From assembly GCF_020404405.1 (NCBI RefSeq), contig NZ_JAIZDA010000023.1, positions 1 to 63,213 on the forward strand: 63,213 bases of DNA. The letters run 5' to 3'. How positions within the stretch are numbered: position 1 is the stretch's first letter; each line of letters begins with the position of its first letter. The translations under genes were made by a program, and so were the position numbers. The stretch is from Novosphingobium sp. FKTRR1 (GTDB lineage Bacteria; Pseudomonadota; Alphaproteobacteria; Sphingomonadales; Sphingomonadaceae). Of the stretch, positions 16,560 to 25,262 are shown in pieces. The notes beneath the pieces were generated by a model that saw nothing but the letters and a program-made list of their open reading frames with translations, did not search any database and was not told where the DNA came from.

Positions 16560-17374
16560 GCCTGCTCTCCGCTGAAAAAGGCGCGAAACCGCGCGATGCC
16601 CGGCACATGGCTGGAACAGCCGCCGTCGCTGACCAGCACTTGCCCGGTGATGTTGCGCGCCGCCGGGCTGGCAAGGAAGGCAACCGCCTCGGCAATGTCG
16701 TCGGCCTCGCCCAACCGGTCGCGCAGGGTTTCATCCTCCACCGCCTGCCGCAGCACCGGGGGGAAGGCCGCCAGCAGCGCCGGGGTTGCGGTCATGCCCG
16801 GCGCCACCGCGTTGCAGCGCACGCCTGAAGGGCCATGGCTGGCGGCGATGGCGCGGGTCATCTGGATGATCGCCGCCTTGGACGAGCCATAGGCCGCCTG
16901 GATCATGTGGCCCTGCAGCGCCAGATTGCTGACGGTGTTGACGATATTGCCGCCGCTGGCCCGCAAGTGCGGCAGCGCGGCGCGGCAGGCCACCATCGTG
17001 CCGCGCACGTTGACGGCATACGTCCGGTCCCACAGCGCGGTGTCCATATGCTCGATATCGCCGTCATTTTGCGCAATATCGGGGCCGAGCAGTGCAGCAT
17101 TGTTGTGCAGCACATCCACCCGGCCGAAGTGATCGAGCGTCTGCGCGACCATCGCCGCGATGCTCGCCTCGTCCTCAAGGTTCAGCGCGATGGCCAGCGC
17201 CTCGGGCAATTGCGCCGCCAGCGCCTGCGCACGGTCGAAGGCGATGTCGGCGATTGCCACCTTTGCGCCGCGCGCGCTCATCAGCCGCGCGGTCGCCGCG
17301 CCGATGCCGCCCGCGCCGCCGGTGACGATCGCCACTTTGCCGTCGAGCCTGATGGCATCGCTGGTCATGGCCAT
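16556..17374 (-). CDS. SDR family oxidoreductase
   Basis: 272 aa. It has TGGAGGIG (about 18-25), NNA near 91, Ser in TVSN, and YGSSK for the Tyr/Lys pair. It ends VLVSDGGCSSHVPG with a 12-residue extension. The start at 17374 has GGGAG close upstream; a second ATG two codons later is possible. It leads the SDR/flavoprotein/76-aa operon and is divergent from the HxlR gene. Confidence 0.87.
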   Translation of the reverse strand: MAMTSDAIRLDGKVAIVTGGAGGIGAATARLMSARGAKVAIADIAFDRAQALAAQLPEALAIALNLEDEASIAAMVAQTLDHFGRVDVLHNNAALLGPDIAQNDGDIEHMDTALWDRTYAVNVRGTMVACRAALPHLRASGGNIVNTVSNLALQGHMIQAAYGSSKAAIIQMTRAIAASHGPSGVRCNAVAPGMTATPALLAAFPPVLRQAVEDETLRDRLGEADDIAEAVAFLASPAARNITGQVLVSDGGCSSHVPGIARFRAFFSGEQA

Positions 17375-17471
17375 GCTCTCCCTTGTTTCGTGTTGTCATC
17401 GGTGGTCATAATCGGCGCGCGACAAAGCAGAAGACGGCACTTTTTTGTGCCCTCGGGTTCGGGGAGCGGTG

Positions 17472-17915
17472 GTGATCGATTTCGGCGACTTTCCGCCCGA
17501 CTTGCGCGAAGGGGTGCGCGCGCTGGCGCAGGACATGGCCGCGCACGGCACCCGCCGCGACGATCCGGCGCGCGCGGTGATGGGCATGCTGGGCGACCGC
17601 TGGACCGCGCTGATCCTGCAAGTGCTGGTGATCGGACAATGGCGCCACGCCGAACTGAAGCGCGCGCTGTCACGCCTGTCGGTCGAACAGACGATCTCGC
17701 AACGGGTGCTGACGCTGAAACTGCGCGCGCTGGAGCGTGACGGCTTCGTCGCCCGCCACGCCACTGCGGACGTGCCGCCGCGCGTGTCCTATTGCCTCAC
17801 CGATCTGGGGCGCGAGCTGGCGCGCGAAGGGCGCGGGCTGATCGATTGGGTCAATGCCCGCGCCGCCGACATCGCCAGCGCCCGCCAGCATTTCGACAGC
17901 CGCGCGGGCGATTGA
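17472..17915 (+). CDS. HxlR family transcriptional regulator
   Basis: 147 aa. A winged helix contains MGMLGDRWTALILQVLV and the EQTISQRVLTLKLRALERDGFV segment, typical of HxlR proteins, which respond to aldehydes, phenolics or redox change. The GTG at 17472 is chosen because GGGGAG precedes it; an upstream GTG at 17445 is possible. It is divergent from the SDR/CrtI-like operon (97-bp gap) and probably controls it. Confidence 0.85.
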   Translation: MIDFGDFPPDLREGVRALAQDMAAHGTRRDDPARAVMGMLGDRWTALILQVLVIGQWRHAELKRALSRLSVEQTISQRVLTLKLRALERDGFVARHATADVPPRVSYCLTDLGRELAREGRGLIDWVNARAADIASARQHFDSRAGD

Positions 17916-17925
17916 GCCTGACCCC

Positions 17926-18639
17926 TCACCAGGCTGTCGCCCCGGCATCGATGGGGATGTTCGCCCCGGTGACATAGCGCGCCTCGTCGCTCGCCAGCCA
18001 CACCGCCGCATGGGCAATGTCGGATGGCTCGCCCAGCCGCTTGAGCATGTTCCTGGCGAGCACTTGCGCCTCGAACGCGGGGTCGGCGGACAAGTGCGCC
18101 TGCGTGGCGGCGGTGCGGATGAAGCCGGGCGCGATGGTATTGGCGCGGATGCCGTGGGGCGCGCCCTCCATCGCCAGTTGCCGGGTCATCGCCAGCACCC
18201 CGCCCTTGCCCGCGCAATGCGCCAGCGCGGGCGAGCCTGCCAAGGCATGCACCGCATTGGCGCTTGCGAAGTTGATGATCGCGGCGCTGCCGCTGGCTTT
18301 GAGCAAGCGCCATGCCGCGCGGGTGGGCAGGAACACGATATCCAGCTCACCGATCAGCGTGCGCCGCCATGCGGCAAGGCTCAAGTCCTCGATCCACGCG
18401 AACGTGGCAAAGGCGGCGGCGTTGACCAGCACGTCGATCCGGCCATGCTCGGCGCCAATTGCGGCGAACAGCCGCGCCACCTCGGCCTCGTCGGTCAGGT
18501 CGCAGGCGCGGTCGGCGCCGTTCAGGTCCACCCCGATGACGGTCGCCCCCTGCGCGCGGAAGTGCGCGGCGCAGCCCTGCCCGATGCCGTTGGCCGCGCC
18601 GGTGACGACCGCGATCTTGCCCGCCAGCCGATCAGCCAT
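17926..18639 (-). CDS. SDR-fold protein with His in place of catalytic Tyr
   Basis: 237 aa. It keeps the coenzyme motif TGAANGIG (13-20) and active-site Ser126 (FAS). The YxxxK motif reads H141-CAG-K145 (codon CAT on the coding strand), so the catalytic Tyr is replaced by His. SDR members lacking Tyr are usually inactive or do a non-redox job, but His could in principle act as a base. The start at 18639 overlaps the MFS stop by 8 bp, so it is co-transcribed with the transporter gene. Confidence 0.8.
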   Translation of the reverse strand: MADRLAGKIAVVTGAANGIGQGCAAHFRAQGATVIGVDLNGADRACDLTDEAEVARLFAAIGAEHGRIDVLVNAAAFATFAWIEDLSLAAWRRTLIGELDIVFLPTRAAWRLLKASGSAAIINFASANAVHALAGSPALAHCAGKGGVLAMTRQLAMEGAPHGIRANTIAPGFIRTAATQAHLSADPAFEAQVLARNMLKRLGEPSDIAHAAVWLASDEARYVTGANIPIDAGATAW

Positions 18640-19852
18640 GCATTTTCGCCCCGACAAGGTGCGTGCGCCCGCCACGCCCGCGCAAGGCGACAGCCAAGGC
18701 CGCCACCGCGCCCAAGCCCGCCGCAACCGACAGCACCCCGAACGCGCCGGTCAGACCTCCGGTAAGGTCACCGGCAAACGTCACCACCACCGGACACAGG
18801 AACTGCCCGACCGAGAACGCGCCGGTCCACATGCCCGCAGCACGCGCGCGGATGCCGAAGGGCAGTCCATCCATCGCCCAGACTAGCAGCGTCGGCAGCA
18901 GCAGCCCCGCGCCGGTCTGGTTGATGAAGCAGCCGATCAGGAACGGCGTGGCCGTGACGGCGCCGCTCATCAGCGCAAAGCCCAGCATCAGCAGCGCGAA
19001 TTCGCCCAGCAACAGCCGCGCCACCTGCGCATGACCGACCCGCGAATAAAGGAACGTGCCCAGCGGCACGCCGATGCTGGCGAGCGAGGTGAGGAAGCCG
19101 ATCTGCCCCGGATCGCGCAAGCCCAGCCCGGCCAGTCCGCGTCCGGCCTGAATCTGCACGGTGTAGAACAGCACCGAACCATAGATGGTGATCGCCATGA
19201 TCCCCAGCAGCCGCGCCCACGGAAAGGCAGCGCGCTCGCCCGCTTGCTCCGCCTCGCCGGAACGCTCCTGGCCATCGGCGGCAGTCGGCTCCCACGTAAA
19301 CAGCAGCACCAGCGCCAGCATGATCAGCGCCGAGCCATAGACCCAGAACGGCGCGCGCCATCCGAACCGGCCCAACTGCCCGCCAAGGTTGAAGAACACC
19401 AGCGCCGAAAGCGAGGCCGCCGCGGTCTGTCCGGCCAGCCACTTGTCGCGCGCGGGGCCGTGAAAATAGTCGCCGATCATCGTCGTCGTCAGCACCATGA
19501 TCAGCGCTTCGGCCACGCCCACGCCCACGCGGCTGATCAGGATCGCGACGAGATCGGTCAGGAACACCGGCGCCACGCCGACAATGGCATAGCCGACAAA
19601 GGCCCACAGCAAGAGCTTGCGCCGCCCGAACCGGTCGCCCAGCACGCCCGCCACCGGCGATAGCAGCGCAACGCACAGCGCGGGGACCGTCAGGATCATC
19701 GGCACCCAGTATTCATGGCCGGGGACGGCGGCATAATCCTGCAGCAGCGCGGGCAGGATCGGCGCCAGCAGCACGATCGCCATCGTCGACAAGGTGATCG
19801 GGATCAGCAGCGAAACGCCCGTCATGAAACCGGGCTGCGGTTGGCCGTGCAA
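18632..19852 (-). CDS. MFS transporter
   Basis: 406 aa, about 12 membrane segments. It has the loop 2-3 signature GVLGDRFGRRKLLL (about 68-81) and GRFGWRAPFWVYG midway, like drug/aromatic-acid proton antiporters. The TTG start at 19852 is preferred because GGGAGA lies 8 bp upstream; an ATG nine codons later (19825) lacks a ribosome site. First gene of the MFS-SDR pair. Possible cargo is a pathway substrate, but none can be assigned. Confidence 0.85.
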   Translation of the reverse strand: MHGQPQPGFMTGVSLLIPITLSTMAIVLLAPILPALLQDYAAVPGHEYWVPMILTVPALCVALLSPVAGVLGDRFGRRKLLLWAFVGYAIVGVAPVFLTDLVAILISRVGVGVAEALIMVLTTTMIGDYFHGPARDKWLAGQTAAASLSALVFFNLGGQLGRFGWRAPFWVYGSALIMLALVLLFTWEPTAADGQERSGEAEQAGERAAFPWARLLGIMAITIYGSVLFYTVQIQAGRGLAGLGLRDPGQIGFLTSLASIGVPLGTFLYSRVGHAQVARLLLGEFALLMLGFALMSGAVTATPFLIGCFINQTGAGLLLPTLLVWAMDGLPFGIRARAAGMWTGAFSVGQFLCPVVVTFAGDLTGGLTGAFGVLSVAAGLGAVAALAVALRGRGGRTHLVGAKMHG

Positions 19853-19955
19853 AGCCTGATCTCCCGAATGGGCCGCGGTGGTCGCGGTCTCTCAGGCTCA
19901 GCCCTAATCCACGAGGATCGCAGCGGCCATGCCAAACGGTGGATGGGCACCTATC

Positions 19956-20027
19956 GGCCAGAGCAATGAGTCGGGCCGGAGCAATAACTGGGGCCAGAGC
20001 AATAGCTGGGGCCAGAGCAATAGCTGG
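19956..20027. repeat. Four tandem 18-bp repeats
   Basis: Consensus GGCCAGAGCAATAGCTGG, four contiguous copies. The third and fourth are identical; the first two differ at a few bases. They lie between the racemase stop (20035) and the MFS start (19852) on the minus strand, so in the possible promoter or leader of the MFS gene. Length is a multiple of three, but I see no gene using it. Confidence 0.85.
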
Positions 20028-20034
20028 GGCCCGC

Positions 20035-21333
20035 TTAACCCGCCTTCAGCACGCGGGGCAGGCCGGTGCCCAGTACCGCCAGCATTTCAGGCGCATAGGC
20101 GCTGCTGTTGCCTTCGAATTCGGCCTGCGTGATCCGCTCGGCACCTTGCGCGCCATAAAGCACGACCTCGTCATCGAGCGCGATGGCGTCCTGCGCGCCG
20201 GTCACGTCGACCATCAGCGTGTTCATCGTCACCCGCCCGACCAGCGGATAGCGCTTGCCCCCGATCAGGACTTGCGTGGCGTTCTTGGCCTCTGCCGGAA
20301 ATTCGGGGCGGTTCGCATGGCTCAGGCTGCGGCGGAACCCGTCGGAATAGCCCAGCGGAATGTTCGCCAGCCAGCTTTCACGGTCGAGCCGGAAGGTGCG
20401 GTCATAGTTGACCGTCTGCCCCGCCGGATAGTGATTGATCGCCGCCACGCGCGACTTGATCGCCATCGTCGGCGCATAGCGGTCGGTCTTGACCGAGCCG
20501 GGATCGCCATAAAGCAGCCCGCCGGTGCGCACCATGTCGAGCCGGGTCTGCGGGTGCATCAGCGTGGCAAAGCTGTTGGCGGTGTGCTTGACCAGCCCCG
20601 CCGGGTCGAGCCCCTCGCCCGCCAGCCACGCCAGATCGGCCTGAAAGTGCGCCAGTTGGCCAAGGATATCGTCGGCCTCTTCGCTGGGGTAGTGGGTCAT
20701 CGCGCCGCGAATGTGCAACCCTTTGAGCGCGAGCAGCGCGCGGGCATCGGCCTTGCCATAGGCGCTCGACAGTTCCACCCCGTTGCGCGACATGCCCCCG
20801 GCGTTGAGCGCGATGTGCACCGGCAGCGGTTTCGCCGCGCCCTTGCCTGCCCCCTTGCCCAAACGCTTGCCCCACAATTGCTGCAACCGCGCCGCCGCCG
20901 CCGGATTGCCGATCAGTTCCTCGATCCCATAGGCAAAGCCGTCCTCCATCTCCTCGGGCGTGGCGGTGCGGATGCGCATCAACCGGCCGCGATAGCCCAG
21001 CGCCCGCGCCACCCGCGCCTCGTCGTTCGAGGTGATCGCCACATCGCGCACGCCCTTGCGCAGGATCGAGGGGATCAGCAGCGCGATGCCGTTGCCATAG
21101 GCGTCCGCCTTCATCACCGCGCACAACCGCGCGGTGCCGATCACGCCGCGCACGGTGTCGATATTGGCCTCGAACGCGCGCGCGTCGATCTCGATCCAGC
21201 CGTTGCGGCGGCGCGCGCTGGCCAGCGTCAGCCCGTCGTTGCTGGCCGACAGCACCGGCGCGGCCATGGCCTGCGTCGCTGCAAGACCGGCCAGCGCAGC
21301 AGCCCCGCCACCAAGGAAATCGCGCCGCAGCAT
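20035..21333 (-). CDS. Exported alanine/broad-specificity amino-acid racemase
   Basis: 432 aa. PLP-dependent fold III racemase. The PLP Lys is K75 in VMKADAYGNG; Y310 (VNYDRTF) sits where the second catalytic Tyr is expected. NAGGMSRNG (177-185) is typical of the broad-specificity, periplasmic branch. The N-terminus MLRRDFLGGGAAALAGLAATQAMA is a Tat-like signal (RRDFLGG). A housekeeping alanine racemase would lack this signal. Its ATG shares a base with the deacylase stop (TGATG). Together they would release and racemise D-amino acids outside the cytoplasm. Confidence 0.85.
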   Translation of the reverse strand: MLRRDFLGGGAAALAGLAATQAMAAPVLSASNDGLTLASARRRNGWIEIDARAFEANIDTVRGVIGTARLCAVMKADAYGNGIALLIPSILRKGVRDVAITSNDEARVARALGYRGRLMRIRTATPEEMEDGFAYGIEELIGNPAAAARLQQLWGKRLGKGAGKGAAKPLPVHIALNAGGMSRNGVELSSAYGKADARALLALKGLHIRGAMTHYPSEEADDILGQLAHFQADLAWLAGEGLDPAGLVKHTANSFATLMHPQTRLDMVRTGGLLYGDPGSVKTDRYAPTMAIKSRVAAINHYPAGQTVNYDRTFRLDRESWLANIPLGYSDGFRRSLSHANRPEFPAEAKNATQVLIGGKRYPLVGRVTMNTLMVDVTGAQDAIALDDEVVLYGAQGAERITQAEFEGNSSAYAPEMLAVLGTGLPRVLKAG

Positions 21334-22865
21334 CACGATTCCCCGCGCTTGAGGAAGCGGCCCGGCGTGGCCGCGGTCGGCTGGCCATCGCGCAGCACCG
21401 CCACGCCGTTCACCCACACGTCGGACACGCCCTCGGCCAGCGCCGCCGGGTCTTCGACCGTCGCCTTGTCGGTGATCCGCGCCGGATCGAACAGCACGAG
21501 GTCGGCGCGATAGCCCGGCTTGATCAGGCCGCGCCCGACAATTCCGACATGCTCGGCCGACAGCGAGGTCATCTTGCGCACCGCCTCGCTCAGCGTCAGG
21601 CGATGCTGCTCGCGCACATACAGACGCAGCATCTTGGCAAAGGCGCCGCTGCCGCGCGGGTGGCGCGAACCGATCATCCCGTCCGAACACAAGTTGCTGT
21701 TCGGCCACGCCACGAAATCGGCCACATCCGGCGCGCTCATCGCCGTGCCGATCACCGCCTCGGCGCGTCCGCCATCGGGGTGCGCGGCCTTCCAGCTTTC
21801 GGCCATCTGGATCAGCCAGAGATACGTGGCGGCAGGTTCCTCGTGCCGTTCGGCAGCGATATCGGCGATGGTCTTGCCGGCAAAGCGCGGCTCGGGCGCA
21901 TAGACGCTCAGCAGCATGCCCGCCGGTGTGGTCAGATGCGTCAAGGCAAAGCGCGCGGCGTTGATGTCGGTGAAGTCGCGCTTGGGGAACAGCACGGTCA
22001 GCGTCGAATGCCAGTATTCATAAGGATAGACGTCGGCCGTTACCTTGATGCCAGCCGCGCGGGCGGCGTCGAGCTTGGCCAGTACCGCCTTGGCCTGCCC
22101 CCAGCGGTCGACGATCCCCAGCTTGATGTGCGACACTTGCACCGGCACGCCGGTCTGCTTGCCAAGGTCAAGCAGTTCGTCGAGCGCCGCGTCGAACGCC
22201 ACGTCTTCGCTGCGGATATGGCTGATGTAGCGCCCACCGCCCGCCGCCGTGGTCCGCGCCAGCGAAAGCAGTTCGCCGTGGTCGGAATAGATGCCGGGGT
22301 CGTATTCAAGGCCCGTCGACAGCCCGAGCGAGCCCGCCTTCAGGTCGGCGGCCAACAGCCCTTGCATGGCGCTGACTTCGGCGGGCGTGGCGGTGCGCTT
22401 GAAATCCTTGCCCAGCACGGTGTCGCGCAACCAGCCGTGGCCGGTATAGCTGGCGACGTTGATCGAGGCTGGCCGGGCGGTGTACCTGGCCGCAACATCG
22501 GCAAAGGCGGCGTCGCTTTCGCCATCCTGCCCGATCACGATCGTGGTCACCCCTTGGGCCAGCAGCGGGCGCATCGTGCGGTCGGCATAGTCGCCGCGAT
22601 CGTGGTGGCTGTGGCTGTCGATAAAGCCGGGGGCCAGCGCCAGCCCATGGGCTTGCACCACCGCTTCACCCTTGCGCGGCGCCAGCTTGCCGACGGCGAC
22701 GATCCGGTCGCCATCGACGCGCACCGCCACCTTGCGCGCCGCCGCGCCCGAGCCGTCATAGACCACCGCCCCGGCGATCAGCGTCGAGGCTTGCGCCGCT
22801 GGCGTCGCCGCAAGCGGCAGCGCTGCCGTCACCGCCAGCAGACCCGAGATGAACCGCTTTTTCAT
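21333..22865 (-). CDS. Exported N-acyl-D-amino-acid deacylase (D-aminoacylase family)
   Basis: 510 aa, amidohydrolase superfamily. The N-terminus MKKRFISGLLAVTAALPLAATPAAQA is a Sec signal peptide. Metal-site motifs are visible: GFIDSHSHHD (about 77-86), YISHIRSE, VSHIKLG, and the late CSDGMIG Asp with RHPRGSGAFAKML. The reaction is hydrolysis of N-acyl-D-amino acids to the free D-amino acid and a carboxylate. Coupled to the racemase gene and divergent from a TonB receptor, so the receptor may import the substrate. Confidence 0.87.
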   Translation of the reverse strand: MKKRFISGLLAVTAALPLAATPAAQASTLIAGAVVYDGSGAAARKVAVRVDGDRIVAVGKLAPRKGEAVVQAHGLALAPGFIDSHSHHDRGDYADRTMRPLLAQGVTTIVIGQDGESDAAFADVAARYTARPASINVASYTGHGWLRDTVLGKDFKRTATPAEVSAMQGLLAADLKAGSLGLSTGLEYDPGIYSDHGELLSLARTTAAGGGRYISHIRSEDVAFDAALDELLDLGKQTGVPVQVSHIKLGIVDRWGQAKAVLAKLDAARAAGIKVTADVYPYEYWHSTLTVLFPKRDFTDINAARFALTHLTTPAGMLLSVYAPEPRFAGKTIADIAAERHEEPAATYLWLIQMAESWKAAHPDGGRAEAVIGTAMSAPDVADFVAWPNSNLCSDGMIGSRHPRGSGAFAKMLRLYVREQHRLTLSEAVRKMTSLSAEHVGIVGRGLIKPGYRADLVLFDPARITDKATVEDPAALAEGVSDVWVNGVAVLRDGQPTAATPGRFLKRGES

Positions 22866-23204
22866 GACCTTGCGCAAGACCCTGCCCCCGATTTGCTCAA
22901 GCCCCGATCCTATGACCCGCCGACCTGTGCTGTCACGCCAATTCAGCCACCCTTGCGCGCAAAGCAGCGACAAAGGCGATGATCGCCAATTGACAAAGCA
23001 GCGCAGATCACGCGTTCTTGAGTTATTCTCAATTCATCCAGTAGAGATCTGGGCTATGGCTGGCGGGCCTCAATGGTTGTCCCTCCTGCCATGGCAAACC
23101 GTCGATCACCGTCCGTTCCCTTTGCCGGGCGGTGATCGACATTGTGTGTCGCCACGGGCCGGGCCATGCTCAGTCAGGCCTGCCGAAAAGAATGCCGGTT
23201 CACG
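22866..23204. other. 339-bp divergent intergenic region
   Basis: No gene seen. It holds promoter space for the deacylase operon (minus) and the TonB receptor (plus). A TTGACA at 22990-22995 resembles a -35 box, but no good -10 follows at 17 bp. A small inverted repeat TTGAG-ttatt-CTCAA lies at 23018-23032, and a perfect 11-bp stem lies at 23101-23140. Confidence 0.5.
23101..23140. promoter_or_regulatory. 11-bp inverted repeat in TonB receptor leader
   Basis: GTCGATCACCG (23101-23111) and CGGTGATCGAC (23130-23140) are perfect inverted copies with an 18-nt loop, 65 bp before the receptor ATG. It could be an operator or an mRNA leader hairpin. No U-run follows, so it is not a simple terminator, and I see no known riboswitch core. 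Confidence 0.5.
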
Positions 23205-25244
23205 ATGCGCGCTCGTTCGTTTCTGCTTGGTTGCCTGGCCTCCGGCGCGGTCCCGTGCGTGGCATTGGCGGCTCCACCCGCAGCCGACGCTCCCGAACCG
23301 AACGCGCCCCAACAGGCCGCACCCGAACAGATCGTCGTGTTCGGCCGGGGCGAAGCGCGGATCGGCATCGCCGGGGCCGCGAGCGAAGGCAGCGTTGCGG
23401 GCGCCGACCTGCTGGTGCGACCGCTGCTGCGCGTGGCCGAACTTCTGGAAGCGGTGCCCGGCATGATCGCGGCGCAGCATTCGGGCAGCGGCAAGGCCAA
23501 CCAGTACTTCCTGCGCGGCTTCAACCTCGATCACGGCAGCGACTTCACGACGTATGTCGATGGCGTGCAGATGAATTTTCGCAGCCACGGCCACGGGCAA
23601 GGCTACCTCGACCTCAACGGGCTGATCCCCGAAGCGGTCGACCGCGAGGACTATCGCAAGGGCCCCTATCGCGCCGATGGTGGCGACTTCGCGCTGGCGG
23701 GTGCTGCCTATTTCCGCACGGTCGACCGGTTCGACGCGCCGTGGGCCGCGGTGGAAGCCGGATCGTGGGGATCGCGCCGCATCGCCGCCGGGGGCACCGT
23801 GGCCGCGCCCGGCGACAATGGCCATCTGACGCTGATCGGCCAGATCAAGACTTATGACGGGCCATGGCAAAGCCCCGAACGGCTGCGGCACTATGCGGGC
23901 TTTGCCAAGTATGGCGCGACCAGCGGCCTTGGCGATATCACGCTGTCGCTCCACGCCTACCACGCCACCTGGAATCCGACCGAGCAGATCCCCGAGCGCG
24001 CCATCGGCTCGGCGGTGTGCCCCGATGTGTTCTGCTCGCCCGATCCCACCGCGCGCGGCCGTACCACCCGGCTGGTCGCCGCCGCCACGCTTGACGGCAC
24101 CGACTGGAAGGCCACGCTGGGCGCGCAGTTCTATGACTGGCGGATGAGTTCGAACCCGACATACGCCAATGCCGATGGCAGCAGCGCGCAGATCGAACAG
24201 TTCGACCGGCGCGGCGTGTTCACCGGCAACCTGCACCGCCGCTGGACCCTGTCCGACCGGGCCGAGATCACGCTGGGCGGCGAAGGGCGCTATGACGCGA
24301 TCGGAACGGTCGGCATCAACCATACCGATGCGGGCCAGTTCGTGTCGGCGCTGGGCACCTATCGCGTCGCCGAAGGCTCGGTGGCGGGCTATGGCGAGGC
24401 GACGTTGCGCCCCCTGCCCGGCTTGCGCGTGATCGCGGGGTTGCGGGCGGATCATTACTGGTACGCCGTGCGCGCCCGCGATGCAGCGGCGGCCGCGCTG
24501 GGCGAAGGCACCGGCAAGGACGGCATCGTCTCGCCCAAGCTGGCGCTGGCCTATGCCCCGTCGGCGGCGCTGGAATTCTATGCCAACTGGGGGCGCGGGT
24601 TCCATTCCAACGACGTGCGCGGCGCGGTCAATCGCGACACGCCCGTACCGGTGCTGGTGCGCGGCACCGGCAAGGAACTGGGCGCGCGCTGGCAGCGCGG
24701 CCCGTTGAGCCTGACCGCAACGTACTTCTGGCTGGATGTCGGCAGCGAGTTGCGCTTCGTCGGCGATTCCAACGCGGTCGAGCCTACCGGTGCAAGCAGG
24801 CGGCGCGGTTATGAACTGGTCGGCTTCTGGCGCCCGGCACCGTGGCTGGCGCTCGATGCCAACTACACCGCCACCCATTCACGCTACGACGACGGGACAC
24901 GCATCCCCAACGCCTTCGAGAACGCGTTTTCGGGCGGCGCCTCGGTGGTGTTCGATCGCTGGGTGGCCAATGTCCGGCTGCGCCATCTTGGCCCCTACCC
25001 GCTGGCCGAAGACGGGCTGGAACGCGCCAAGGGCAGCACCGTGATCAACGTCCGCGCGGCATGGAAGCCGCCGCATGTGGAACTTTACGCCGAACTGCTC
25101 AACGCCGCGAACAGCCGCGACAAGGACATCACGTATTCCTACGAATCCTATCTGCCCGGCTTCGACAGCGCGCCTACGGAAGGCCGGATGAGCCGGGTGA
25201 TCGAGCCGCGCACCTTGCGCGTGGGGATCAAATACACGTTCTGA
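23205..25244 (+). CDS. TonB-dependent outer-membrane receptor
   Basis: 679 aa. A signal peptide (about 1-23) precedes a TonB-box-like IVVFGRG and the plug domain (about 60-170: LLRVAELLEAVPGMIAAQ, YFLRGFNLDHG). A 22-stranded β-barrel follows, ending GIKYTF with the terminal Phe needed for outer-membrane insertion. Ligand unknown; neighbours (D-aminoacylase/racemase divergent, sulfonate-type binding protein convergent) do not agree on one. The start at 23205 gives the signal peptide directly. Confidence 0.88.
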   Translation: MRARSFLLGCLASGAVPCVALAAPPAADAPEPNAPQQAAPEQIVVFGRGEARIGIAGAASEGSVAGADLLVRPLLRVAELLEAVPGMIAAQHSGSGKANQYFLRGFNLDHGSDFTTYVDGVQMNFRSHGHGQGYLDLNGLIPEAVDREDYRKGPYRADGGDFALAGAAYFRTVDRFDAPWAAVEAGSWGSRRIAAGGTVAAPGDNGHLTLIGQIKTYDGPWQSPERLRHYAGFAKYGATSGLGDITLSLHAYHATWNPTEQIPERAIGSAVCPDVFCSPDPTARGRTTRLVAAATLDGTDWKATLGAQFYDWRMSSNPTYANADGSSAQIEQFDRRGVFTGNLHRRWTLSDRAEITLGGEGRYDAIGTVGINHTDAGQFVSALGTYRVAEGSVAGYGEATLRPLPGLRVIAGLRADHYWYAVRARDAAAAALGEGTGKDGIVSPKLALAYAPSAALEFYANWGRGFHSNDVRGAVNRDTPVPVLVRGTGKELGARWQRGPLSLTATYFWLDVGSELRFVGDSNAVEPTGASRRRGYELVGFWRPAPWLALDANYTATHSRYDDGTRIPNAFENAFSGGASVVFDRWVANVRLRHLGPYPLAEDGLERAKGSTVINVRAAWKPPHVELYAELLNAANSRDKDITYSYESYLPGFDSAPTEGRMSRVIEPRTLRVGIKYTF

Positions 25245-25262
25245 TCCCCACGCGGCGTTCGG

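Noticed and set aside
19956..20027. CRISPR array
   Set aside because: Repeats are contiguous 18-bp units with no spacers and no cas genes nearby.
23033..23204. Cobalamin or other riboswitch before the TonB receptor
   Set aside because: No conserved riboswitch core could be recognised; only a simple hairpin is visible.
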